A stretch of DNA of 64,000 nucleotides from Combretum micranthum (taxonomy: Eukaryota; Streptophyta; Magnoliopsida; Myrtales; Combretaceae): NCBI GenBank assembly GCA_024138025.1, contig JAMXBD010000425.1, forward strand, positions 434,001 to 498,000, in the 5' to 3' direction. Shown piece after piece: positions 24,291-36,646 of the stretch. Positions within the stretch are counted from its first letter, which is position 1, and every line of letters begins with the position of its first letter. A model generated the notes under the pieces. It did not search any database. It was given only the letters and a program-made list of their open reading frames with translations, and had not been told where the DNA came from. Both the position numbers and the translations under genes were made by a program.

Positions 24291-26336
24291 ATTAAAAAAG
24301 AAAAAGAAAAGAAAAGAAATGAAATATGAAATGAAATAGATAAATAATAAATGATATCATATGTTGTTACATGAATAAATAGGAATGAACTAAGTGTATG
24401 TTTAGTCTAAGTGGACTTTGAATTATAAAGAGTATGTTAATAGACTTAGTAATTAAACAAAGTTAACATAGAGTATAAAATGAATTTAAGTTAATAAACC
24501 TAAGTCAACATAGCTTAATGAGTTAAAATAAATTAAATTGATTAAGTTTAATCAAGTTAGTTAAGTTAAGTAATATAGACTTAACTTGTGAATGGTTTAT
24601 ATATATAATATGCTAGGTTAGACCATGAATAATAAAGATATGTTGTTTCAAAGGAATATTTGCCAAGAAAAATGAGTTTTTCATATAAGTTAGTAATTTA
24701 TATAAAAACTTATATGAATGATGTGGAAAGTCATATGTTTATAGACAAAGAAAAAGAAATGAATTAATAGACAATGGGAAACTGCCCATATCTTAGCATG
24801 GCAACTCTGCAGCTATGGCGGGGTTCCTACTTAGTGTCTAATCAAATAGGTGTTTAAAATAAATTTGATGTGAGTGGATAATTTATTTAATTTCTCATAG
24901 AGTTTAATTTCTTAAGTAGATGTTTTCCTTTGAACCAACCCTCGGAGAAGGCTTCTGACCTACCATTTGTTCCTGTTTAGATTTCGAATCAACCAGATAC
25001 GCAGTGACTTGTGTGTTGTATGTTAAGATAGGCATCATAAATGAACTAAAACTTAAAGATGGCTTAATAAATGATTGCCTTACTTGTGCGTGGTTATTGA
25101 ATCCGATCCGATGAGCGACAACCTTGCTCGGTGATGCTGATACGGTGGATAGATGCTTAAGCCACCCCTTTATCATGATGCAACGATAATTCATAGGTGG
25201 CACAACAATTGGCTGATAGGGAAAATGGTATTGGGATGACTTCTACTTAGGCTTGGAGAGAAGTAATATAGTATGGCTCACATTTATGGGACTGGTTGAG
25301 TCATATTATATTATGGATTAAGAAGTAGAGATACGTAACGGCTATGACCCTAGAGGAAACTACTTTCCTTTTTTGGTATATCATATAGGAGATATAAGTA
25401 TCCGGGCTACTTATATTAACTCCTTGAACAGCTGCTGCTACTCAGAGCCCCTAAATTGCTAGTGGCGTGTTGCTAAAGTGTGAATACTTTATTGTTGATT
25501 TGCTTCACTTTAATTTAAAGATATAAACCGTTGATTGTTGATTGCATTAGATTAAGCATGTATATCTTCTCATGTGTGCTATGTTGCTGTTGTACTAGGC
25601 TTTAGCTCATTATTTCTTTTTTCTAGGTGTATTGATTGGATGGTGATGATTGACTCAGCATAAGACAACTTTGGAGGATTTTATGGATAAGTGAAGTTAG
25701 TTAGGATCGTTGGTTCAATTTTATTTTGTAAAAGTTTGAATTTATCTTTGAAACTTGTATTTTTCTCTAAGGGCTTAATTATGGAGCTCATGTTTTGTAA
25801 TTCAATCTTTAAAGTTTTGTTTGCCATCATAAATAGGTATTTTAATATTTAATGCGATACCTGATGGTACAGTTATTTTTGAAGACGTTGAGCTACTCAT
25901 GATAGTAGATTATGAAATGTCTATAGAAATTTTTATTTTATTGCTACTAAATCTAGTTATTTTTAGAATCTAATTAAACGATTTTAGAATCTAAAATTGG
26001 CTAATAATTTCTCAACATAAACAGATCTTTTAGGGTTAACCTGTGATATAATACTTAAGTGTTATACGTAATAGCTCACACGCCTTGACCTTTGTTTTGG
26101 GGTGTGACAATAACCAAATCAAATAAGTTTATTAGTTCAAGCATATGTAATGCTTATGCATCAAACACATGAAACAAAAAAAGTATGTATAGTCATTCGG
26201 AAACCATACATAGAACGAATTTACTCCCGTCGTGACAAAGATTAGGAAATTGTCTTGAAGGTCTTCACAGTCCTCCACTGCTAGTCCTCAGGTACCTGCC
26301 CATAGCATTTGGCTAATGCGGCTTCATGTCACAACC

Positions 26337-29300
26337 CTAATAGAGGCCTAGTAAGATTAATCTAAAGTTATCATACAATGTATGCACCCATAATATGAGA
26401 ACCGTTTTGCAAATAAGAGATTGTAAAACTTTACTTAATAGTTATTACATAAATTTTAACTGTATAAATACATATGGATAACTAAGGAAATATGATATTT
26501 TACAGACCACCAGAACCGCAAAGAATTGGTATCTACCACCAATTAGCAAGATTCGATACCATCTATATAATATAAACTCAACTAGTTATACAATCAATCT
26601 AGTTCATATACTAAGTTTATCTTTTACAATATAGAATTTGAACTTATATACTAAACATAAAAGTTTATATGTCAAGCTCATCTTTCTATCTTTCAGAACT
26701 TCATCGGAGAAGAACTCTCTTCACTCATTCTTAGCCTATTCCCAACATATAGTATCTTTACACAACAACTATTAAAAAATGAGTAAACTACAGCTCAGTG
26801 AATAATAAGACCAGACCACACATCAATAAACAAAAAGCAAATATATTTAACAAGCATATACAATCCAACAATCACCCATATAAGACATGCATGGTATGGA
26901 TAACCAGAATCCAAATCAATGGAGATTTACACATTCTCGTGGAAGTTGAAGGATTAACTTAAGTAAGTTACACTCAGAAGAAAATAAGAACTAAGGAAGA
27001 GGAGTTTTTTCTTTCTTTTACATCATTTCATTTAGAAATTGTTATAACTCAACCTCACCTTAAAGCTTAGAAACTCTACTAAGTATTAGCCATTTCTTGT
27101 CACCCTACAAAAGACATCCTTCATGACTGCTTAGTTTTTAATGGAATTGACCGAATAGTAGAAACCTTGTGAAGAAAAAGGCATATTTTACCCAGAAAAA
27201 CCAAGCGTAACAAGAGAACCAAAATGGTAATACGTAGTGTAGTTACCATGTTAATACAAATTATGTCATCATGCAATGCATGTCTATTTCATTTAAAAAT
27301 AAATTAAATTTATACCATATTACTAAATACCATACAATGTATAGACAGGCATCATGTATACATCATACCACAATATCAAACAAAGGATCATCACTTCTAA
27401 TATTAAAGTTTGTTATTCATCCATGCACCATAGATCATGCATTGTTCCCATCCCCCTAAAAACCAATTATGTTATATTAATACAATTGCAACTATTTTAC
27501 AAGCACATATAATGTGATAAGGCCTCTGTTACTCATTTGTATGTCCTTACCTTATTATCGTAGCAATCTCATAGGAAATCCAAAGTCTGATTTGTGTTTC
27601 CTAAGAATTGAGATAACAAATACTCATCATTATATTTACTTCACATAATATAATACTATATCCTTGATTCCTAGACTCGGGTTCTTTCTTTTTCAATATT
27701 CCTTATATTTTTGTTTTATACTTAGGTAAATCTTACTGTATAGATATTTGTTTCAATGTTTTCAAAATCAATGTTTCTCAAGCTATAAAGTTTATATGAA
27801 CTTTTTTATGCTCATTGCCCTATACTTAACTTAAACTTATTTTGCATCTTTATTTTCATTGTGTTTCTCTTCATCTTGACTTAAATATATATCTTTAATC
27901 ATTAAGATCATACTATTTGAAATTTACATAGCTTATATTAATGTATATTGGTGGCCTTAACTTAAAATTTATGAAGACCAAAATCAATATCCTTATGTAT
28001 ATGTTGCTTAAGATTAATTATTTGATTTTAAGTCATATCCTCAACTTAACCAATAAACATTTAATTTAAAATTCTCAATTTTTCTTGAGGCTTCATCGTT
28101 TCATTAATTTAACAAAATTTTGTATGTTATAACATTTGAAGTTAAGATATTGATCACGGTGTTATTTAGGTGGTGATGAGACAAGTCACAAGCATGACGT
28201 AAGCCATGATTGGTGATCATAGGTTGGATTATGAGCGTAACAAGTATAAATTATTTATCAATGGAGATAACGATTTGTATCATGGCTATAGTACGTGTTA
28301 AGGTATAGGTTAGGGCAGATCACAAGAGGCATCACAACCGTGATTAATGCAAGTTTTATGATCTAGAAGATGATTTCCTATGTTACGACCATGAGGGGCT
28401 TAATTAAGCTTAAGCACAGTGAAGATCACAGGGGTCATCACGAATGTGATAGATGTTAAAATTGAGATTCGAGAGGATCACAGGATACATGACGGTCGTG
28501 ATGTGTATAAAATTTATTTTCCAAGGAGATCACTTCCTTTATTATAGTCGTGATATGTCTAAATTTTAGTACAGTAAGGATTACGATCGAAGTTATGGGC
28601 ATGATTGGTATAATTTTTAGACTTTCGAGGAGATCACCATCATGATCATGATCGTGACTAGTGTTCTTTCTTGAATTATGACCGTTTTATGATATCAGAG
28701 CTATATTACTTCTATTTGATCAAGATAGCTATGTATAAGTGTCTATTATAGTCTTATCTTAATGTTTATTACATAATTTATTATGTTAATGAAGTTATGT
28801 TAGTTTATAAGCTGCTCATACGTGTTTTTAGACTAGGTTGAGTTATAGCTACAACGTTTTAAGAGTACAAACCTTCATTATTCTTCTAAATCTTGCTAGT
28901 TCTTTCATTCTTTAGTATCTTAGTTCTAATATTACATGAATAAATATATGTGCATAAGACAGGGTATTTCATTCTTTATTCTAGTGCATTTTGTAAGATA
29001 ACTAGGGATGAAAAGTATTATTACCTTAGTCTTGAGCGAGATTTAAAGATTGTTTCCTCTTATGCTAAAAAAAGCCACCACTCGATTTAGTATAAGGGTA
29101 GGCAATTCCTTCTTATTTTCTAAGGGTTTTGTAAGTAGAAGGTGATTTTTAATTTCTTTAGAGAATTGAAGATGAATGAAAGAAGTTGTTTGGTGTTGTT
29201 AATTACTATTACTGACTTTTGTGTGAAGGAAGAAAGAAGCTAGAATTTTCGATGCTTTCAAGTGGAATTTCGAAAGTATTTTGTATATGTGAGTTATAGT

Positions 29301-30190
29301 GTTTGTTAAGGATTAATCAAGGTTTCATTTGGAATGATTTGTAGAAATTGGAATAAAATGGTTTCCTCTATAAATGAATGGTTGTGCTTCTTCCATGTGT
29401 AGGTGTGAGTCAACACATGTTACCATCAACTATTTAATGAGAGAATGTTTGAGAAATTTACTGCCATAACTTGAGCTATACTTCTCTATTGTAAAGCTTT
29501 AGGGAAATCCATGCATAGAATTTTAAGCCAATTAATTATAACGTAAATAAGACAAATATTTTTATGATATCAAATAGATATTGATAACTATATAGATAAA
29601 TTATTAATAAATTCAAGATAGAAATGTTAAAAGCTATTTCTAGGTTTCAGATATAATAAAAGATAGTTCTAATTTAATATTTAACATTATATAACTACGT
29701 AGTTACGTAGTGTTAGGGTTTTCACGTACATAATTAGGGTTTTCGATCTTAATAGGCTAAATTAGTGTTTTGGGTTCTAACGAAAGAAAATTTTCTAACT
29801 TTCATGTTCATGCAATTCAAATTCTCGTATGAGGTCTAGATTCATAGATATTAATATGTTTTTTTATCCCATCGTGTATTTTTCAATCTTAGCAATTCTT
29901 TTTCAAACTATCATTTTTAGCCATTATGCTTTGACAATTAATCGCTTCATTTTATGCTTAAAATATAAAGTAATAGATATATAATTAGTGAGTTATTAAC
30001 TCGTGTCGAGTAATCTTGTTTTTGGTATGTTTATTAGTTGAGAAAATTACTTGTTATTATAAGATTCAATTGAAAAAATTTCTATATGCATTTCTATGCT
30101 TACTAACTAAGTATCTATTTTTCTAATAAATATTTATGAAATTTTATTTGTAATCACTAGTCTTATGATGGAAAAATCTTAGGGATTACA
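26337..30190 (-). mobile_element. LTR-B-like copy B2, solo unit
   Basis: 3854 bp with ends TGTCACAACCCTAATAGAGG...CTTAGGGATTACA. It splits the A1 sequence: the A1 GGCTTCA side resumes after it. The flanking 5-mers CTTCA (26332-26336) and CTATA (30191-30195) agree at only three positions, so the TSD is weak or mutated. The island at 28150-28700 has the same GTGATCACGG-type repeats as B1. The minus-strand sense is inferred from CACTGAGCTGTAG near 26800 and the terminal CCC/GGG order. Confidence 0.65.
28150..28700 (-). repeat. CpG palindrome island in B2
   Basis: Many spaced, diverged copies of a GATCAC..N..GTGAT motif, such as GACGGTCGTGATGTG, CATCACGAATGTGAT, TTATAGTCGTGATATG and CATGATCATGATCGTGA. 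Confidence 0.75.
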
Positions 30191-30626
30191 CTATAAACTA
30201 AGGGTCACTTTCCCTGAGTGATGTGGTTTCCTCAAGAAGGAGCAAGGCTTGTGTCCCAGAATGATTGTAGCCCATCTACCTCTATGTGTAGGAGTCACAG
30301 CTAAAAAGAAATGTGACTCATTGATGTAATGCGTGTCTATTCATTTACAAGTAGAATAGGATTATGATTCATTCATGGGGTGTTCAAGCAATTAACCACG
30401 CACCACAATGCTCACAATTCAAATGAATAGCACATATTACAATCATAACTATGGTTCGGATACGCTTAACATCCTTTATGACACATATATAACCTATGAA
30501 ACCCTCATACATATCCACTTTATCTTTTCTTAACAATTTAGCACAACTAATTACAAACACAAGTAAGGTAACTAAATAATAAGGAAAAACTCACTCAGCC
30601 ATGATGATATTCTTCAGTCAAACAAA

Positions 30627-30854
30627 CACTATAAGAAATTTGCTATATTGTGATAAATTATTTTTTACAATTAGAATTTTGTCACAAATATTATTCTTAT
30701 TGTGACAAAATGAGAATTTGTCATCTCAAACCAAAGAAAATGTTATGTTTGTGACAAAAAGAAGTATTTGTCAAAATATTTGTCACAACATATTAAACTA
30801 GTGAAAATTTAGTGACAAAAAGGGCTTTATCATTATCTTTTGCGATACTTTTTT
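30627..30854 (+). repeat. CACTA left terminus and subterminal repeats
   Basis: CACTATAAGAAATTTGC terminus, then at least five copies of GTCACAAA or TTTGTGACAAAA-like motifs in both orientations within 230 bp. Such arrays are transposase binding sites in the En/Spm family. Confidence 0.85.
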
Positions 30855-33800
30855 TGTAATATAAAGATAAATAAGTTATGAGTAAGGGTACAAGTGTCAA
30901 GTGATACAAAAAAAGAGGTTAATATAGTAAAAAATCTAAATCTATTTATATTGTGATCACATGGCAGAGACATGATTTGAAATGGAGTTTTAATAGTTGT
31001 GCACCGACTTCAATGCCACCGGCGTGGGATCGAGCGTACGTTGGTGCAACTTAGGCAGTGTAAGGTCGGTGTTGATTTGTGTAAAATAGTCAGAATTAGG
31101 TACACTGCTTGATCTTGAATCTACACTACCAGCATACTAGCTAGCGTAGGCTTAAAGAAAAATGACCCGAGATGAATGGTAAGGTGATGTACCACTAGCT
31201 TAATGTTTATGCTACTGGCTTTGAAACATATACCGAAAACTACCAACGTACGTTTCTCAAGGGAGATTAAAAGTTGCACGAATTCTATAAATCTATCATA
31301 TTCTTTTCTTCTCTAAAACAAACCCTAAGCCTAAAAGTTCTCTCTGTGAGTGCTCATAGCTACCAAAAGGATTCAATAGTCTAAATCAGGTAATTTGATT
31401 ATTGTTTCCTCTATAGATTTTCATAAATTTATTAGTTTCTTAGGGTATTTGTAAACCCCTAAAGTTCTGTGATCGGTTAAGTTTAAACCCTAATCGTAAA
31501 GTTAACAGGAAACCATAAAGTCAACAAAACTCTAATTAGATGTAACAATTTAAGTCCGGCAATCCCGTATTCGCAACCTTAAGTGAGTGAGTAAGTATCA
31601 CGTCTCGAGGATACCCTAAACGTGGCAGTCCGTCGTACACAATACTAAAGCCTAAGAATGACTACCTTAGTCACGTAGAGGCTTCCATATCATGTACAAG
31701 GCGTACATCACAACTAAGGGAACACATCGGAGTAGCGCAATTTACATTGATAATAATTAAGTAACAAGACAAAGAGAATACTTATCATAAAATATAAACA
31801 TGTTAAATTATAATTCTTAGAGCATATCTCTCTATTGTCTTCAAATAAATATACATTTTAGAATTTCCAAAACACTAACATAGAATACATTATATATAAG
31901 GAACCTTATAAAATAATTTCATCTTATATTTCCATTGCCTTTATAAAAGTTTAACATCCTTCCATGACTTCCTTAACGTCATGATCCTCAATTCAAGCCA
32001 CTAGTATACTGTTTCAACGAAATCTATAAGGGTATAAGCTACAACTAGCTTAATGAGATATTCTTTTTCATTCGTATCATGTTTTGAAACAAGTTCATTT
32101 AAATTTTCACACATATGCTATGCGTACAATGCAACAATCACGTGATTACACAAATATATATAGTTATCCGAAAACCATATATAGAACATATTTACCTCTC
32201 CGTATCGAAGGTTAGGGAATCGGTGATGAAGATCCTCGATCTTTTACTGCTAGTCCCCAGGTCCCCACCTAAAGTGTTCAGTTGGCTCGGCTCCGAACCT
32301 AGAGTCGCATTCATCGAGCGATTTGGATTCTCTAGGAAGGAACATGGCCCGTGTCATAGTACGTGTCACGCTTCAAGAGGTACCCTAAACGTAACAGTCG
32401 GTCACACTCAATATTAAAGCTTAAGTATGACAATCTTAGTCATTCCAAGAAGCTTCGATATTAAGTGTAAGGTGTGCTCTCACAAATTTAGAAGACCATA
32501 CATGAAATTATGAAGCTTAAGAAGATATAATAATAAATTAAGAAAAAGAGGATTCATAATATTCATTTGTTCAAAACAATAGTCTTACAAATCTTAGGGG
32601 CATTCCCCAGTTACAAATAACTATAATCTATTACAAGAATATTTCTATAATGTCTATATCTTATCCAACACTAAACTTCATCTAGAAATTCCTTAACCAA
32701 AAGGAAAAATACCTGGCTGTACGGTCCACTTGGCCTCAACCACAAATAGGTAAACTGCAAAAGATATCTATAAGGGTATAAGCTAATAGGCTTAGTGAAA
32801 ACTATTTCCATAAATAACTTCTTGTGTAATGAAATTTAAACAAGTTATCAAACAGACAAATAAAACGCAACATATACGTGGGCAAACAGGGCATATATTT
32901 TTTCGGGAACTATATGTTGAATATATTTACGCCCTCCATTCTGGGTTTAGTGATACGTAACCTCAAAACAATAGTTTTAGTTAAAAAAAATTATGCTTTT
33001 GATCAATACTGCCAAGCATATTAAGTCTACTTGAATTGAGCCATGCTTTCGGACTTCCGCCAAGCATTTAATTCCATGTCGCCAAACAATCACTTTCAAT
33101 CATAACCGCCAAGTGTTGCTTTCAACCTGAGCTACCATCCTTCTCCCCCAAGGATAATAACCCATGCAATATGACTCATTTCGTGGTATGCATGAATCAA
33201 TTTATTTATGATATCACAACGTCATTATTATCAAATTTAAGGTGATCATAGAATTTCATACAAATCAAGTGCTATACTAAAACAAACATTTTTATCAATT
33301 CCGGCCTCGATATTCTTAGGATCCTTTCAACAAATTTTTTGCATACATATCAATTTGTCTTTTCTTAATTTTAATGCGACTAAACTACAAGCAAAATCAA
33401 GTAAAGCAATTTAAGGAAATAAACTCACAATGTCATATCGACACTTCTCTAAATGGATCAGTCGTTCACACAATCCACTTAGTCGAAATAATCCTTAGAG
33501 TATGGTATCCTTCCTCGGAATCACCTAGTCAAGGAAAATAGCCAAAATGATATTTCTTGATGACTTTCTTGAATTTTGACAAAACAATGTCATAAGAACG
33601 TCAAGTTCATATAAATGATTATTCCAATTTAAATGGCCATAACTTGATCATTTTAACTTGGAATTTGCATATAATATACCGATTTCTACCTACTCGAAAA
33701 GATCTATCCATTTCTAAAATATTTTTATTAAACTAGATTATTTAGGCTCCGAAACAGTATTTGATCAGATTCACTACGATCGAATTTTCCCAACCCAAAA

Positions 33801-35130
33801 TAATTTGTTTCAAACATTAAATCATTCAAAAATTGCTTTGATAAATACTTAGTTATCTATATAGTTGAAAAATTCCTTTTTCATAACTTAGCTCTATTTT
33901 ATCCATGCTCAAGTGTTTGTTGTCCAACCATGTTTCTTGGTAAAAACAATGTTAATCAAGAGTTTAGAAATATAGTTTACAAGAATCCATTTTTAATCCT
34001 TTAAAAGAATATTTTGATTCCTTTTGTTTTCAAAGAATCACTTTATGTTTGTCTTACTATTTCTAAATGACTTTTTGATAAATAAACATGAATTTCTTCT
34101 TTTCTAAATTCTCAACATTAGTGCTACTTTTCCATTTGTTTTCTTACTTTTATTTGAAATCTTGATTTTGGAAACTCTTATTTTTGTTTTAAGGGATTTC
34201 CTTATATTATGAAATTATTTTGGTATCAAAGTCATATTCTTTTAAGAAAATAAGTAATATAGAACGATTAAAAGTTTTTTCAAAACAAAATTAACTTTTA
34301 AAATTGTAGTGAGTTCTTCCTAAAGCTTGGAAAAGAATTTTACTTTGGTTAAACCATAGATTTTATATTTCATGTAAAACTATTCTTAGGTGATAAAATC
34401 TCATTTTTATCAAATATAATTGAAGCTTTGAAAATTTGACAACAATCTTAATGGGCATGATTATGAGAAATAATAACAAGCAAAAATAACATAAATAATA
34501 AATAAAGTCAAAGATTGGAAGTCTTGGCTTCTTCAAGGCTCCCGCAACTAAGAAGTAGACTAGTCCCAAAAGAAAAAAAAAAAAAAATAAAAGAAAAATG
34601 TTTTGACTTGATGAGGACAAGTCTAAGACTAGAAACTAGTCTTAAAACAACAAGAAATAAATAAAATTGCAATAGAATAAATAAATAAATTACTTTAATG
34701 AAAATAAATAAATTGTAAGTGAGCTTATATGCTTTAAAGAATATATATATATGTAGATATATAATAATACTTAGTTAGATATAATAACAATAATAATATA
34801 AACAATGTAAAATAACAACATAAACATAATAGATATTCATGAACAAGAACAATACATGAACATAATATAACTTTCATAACATTTAGTTTTTAGAAACACA
34901 CACCATGTCCAATAAAGTTATATGATATGAGAAAAAGAATATGTAAAAAAAGTTTACCTAAAGAGGGTTTTTGAAGTATTATGTGGTAATGCGTTTTGTG
35001 TATGTAGGTGGTTTGAGATTATTTTGAGAGAGTTTGAGAAAGTGTTTGGAGAGAGTGTGAAAGGAAAATTAAAGAGATTTGGTAGTAAATTATGGATAGT
35101 AACTGTGTGAAAGAAGTGAAAGAAGGGAGG

Positions 35131-35140
35131 GTATTTATAG
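35131..35140 (-). promoter_or_regulatory. TATA box of LTR-A copy A4
   Basis: Reads CTATAAATAC on the minus strand. The same element is present in A2 (39991-40000), A3 (near 38281) and A5 (61469-61477), always followed by a C/T-rich leader and then a conserved TTTAG|GTAA donor-like site. Confidence 0.6.
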
Positions 35141-35194
35141 AAAATGAGGAGTGAATTTTTGTGTGATTTAAATAAAAAAACAAAACAAATATGA

Positions 35195-35221
35195 GGGGGG
35201 GGGGGGGGGGGGGGGGGGGGG
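35195..35221. repeat. Poly-G tract of about 27 bases
   Basis: Uninterrupted G run just upstream of the A4 TATA box, followed by GAGGGAGGTAGGGG. It could form a G-quadruplex. The proline-rich ORFs on the opposite strand are artefacts of it. Confidence 0.95.
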
Positions 35222-36619
35222 AGGGAGGTAGGGGTGCATGCGACCACATTATGAAGGGAGAGAGAGGAGATTTGTTTTGTATTTTTGTTGATTAAATATA
35301 ATAATAAGTAAGGTAGATGTGAAACAAAGTTATGGGAAAGGTAAAAAGTAAAGGTAATAGGTTATGATGTTGTAAGAGTAGGTGTTAGAAAAAGCAAAGA
35401 TAAAAGAATAGTGTAGAATAGTAGTGAATAGTGTAATGTAAAGTAGATATGACTAATAAAGTACCGATAGCAAGAAAATACACATAAAATTGCGATATCT
35501 GTTATTTTTACTTACCGAAAAATTATAAAACTTATATTTTTGAAAACCTTACAATTTTACGAGTCTAAGGGTATATTCAGAATATTTTTACTATTCCGAG
35601 CCTTGGGATACTTTTTTAAGAACTGTATCAATTCGGGTTCACACGATTCGCGGTTTTACTAATATGATCTTTGTAAGCTTTCTTATGTAATTACGAACTA
35701 TTTTACATACTAATCTCCTACTTATTTTCTTAGGGTTGCTTATTCAGGATTATCGGACTTAAACCATTACGTCTAACTAGGGTTTTGTTGACTTTAGGGT
35801 TTCTGGTTGACTTTCCAATTAGGGTTTAAGTTAAACCGATCCCAAAACTTTGGGGGTTTACAGCACGATAATAGCCAATCCAACTCTATGCGTAGCAGTA
35901 GCAGCCTTCCGAAAGAGATGTGACTCGATGGATGCTATGCGTGAGCGTTCTATTTTTCTTAAGCCAAACCTTATTAAGGTTTATTAGGGGGCGATCAATC
36001 AATTTAGCAAATAATAAGCAGTCATACAAGTAAGTAAACAAAAACACTTAAACAGACAGTTTGAAGTTGCGATATTCTTAATTCTCATTTCACGCATAAA
36101 CATAAAATCACATATATATACATATCCCCGAATTCCCCATATATATCTATTTTTATCTTTTCTTAGTATACTAATACCATTACTTTACGAGGACAAGTAA
36201 GGTAACGAAATTAAGAGGAATAACTCACTCGTCCATTTCGCAATCTTCTTAGCCGTAAAAATCCTTAGGAAATGTGATCTCGTATCCTTCGTCACCTAAA
36301 CAAAAGAAATACCCAGGATGAGTATTTCGTAAAAATTCTACTTAAATTTTCTAATTCTATTTCACTATATTTGTCAAAATCGTTATAGAATGAAATTCTA
36401 ATTTAAAATGGTCATAACTTGTTCATTTTAACTTGGAATTTCGCATATAATATACCGTTTTCTACCTATTCGAAAAGATTCATCAATTTATAAGGTTATC
36501 TTTGTCATATAAGGCATTTGGGTTTCGAAAACGTAGGGTACATATTTAAAACAAATATTTCTAGATTTTGCAAAACCATTTTCTAACTCAACTTCATTCA
36601 AAAATCCTTTAGTAAATAT

Positions 36620-36646
36620 GTGTATATATATATATATATATATATG
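36620..36646. repeat. (TA)n microsatellite
   Basis: About 12 TA units inside A3. Confidence 0.9.

Larger units (their letters stand above)
22943..26109 (+). mobile_element. LTR-B copy B1, solo unit, TSD ATAAC
   Basis: 3167 bp with ends TGAAATACCCC...TTGGGGTGTGACA and perfect 5-bp flanks ATAAC at 22938-22942 and 26110-26114. Internal landmarks: TATA box CTCTATAAACC near 23555, donor-like AACAT|GTAAGT at 23711, a CpG palindrome island (24030-24290), the conserved hairpin at 25392-25416, the CTAGGCTTTAGCTCA motif near 25593, and acceptor-like TTTTTTCTAG at 25626. It has no protein-coding domain. Inserted in A1. Confidence 0.88.
22445..30626 (-). mobile_element. LTR-A copy A1 (partial, interrupted by B1, B2 and the CACTA)
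   Basis: Own sequence: 22445-22942, 26110-26336 and 30191-30626. It begins TGTCATGCCCTTAGGGATAC and has the family motif CTATAAGGGTATAAGCTA near 22881, then the CATATGTTGA-like and ACTCACTCAGCCATGATG segments shared with the other A copies in the same order. It is broken at 30627 by the CACTA element, and its other half should lie beyond the right edge of the window. The sense strand (by the TATA box of its relatives) is minus. The left flank CCTTC would be its TSD. Confidence 0.75.
32364..35862 (-). mobile_element. LTR-A copy A4, solo unit
   Basis: 3499 bp. Plus-strand ends TGTCACGCTTCAAGAGGTAC...GGGGGTTTACA. TSD GTACG (32359-32363) and GCACG (35863-35867), four of five. Read minus: start TGTAAACCCCCAAAG, TATA box at 35131-35140, donor-like TTTAG|GTAAAC at 34957, acceptor-like ATCTTTTGCAG at 32755, and the CTATAAGGGTATAAGCTA complement at 32768. 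A run of about 27 G sits upstream of the TATA box at 35195-35221. No coding domain. Confidence 0.82.

Noticed and set aside
34954..35249. Proline-rich ORFs
   Set aside because: Translation of a poly-G tract on the opposite strand in LTR A4.
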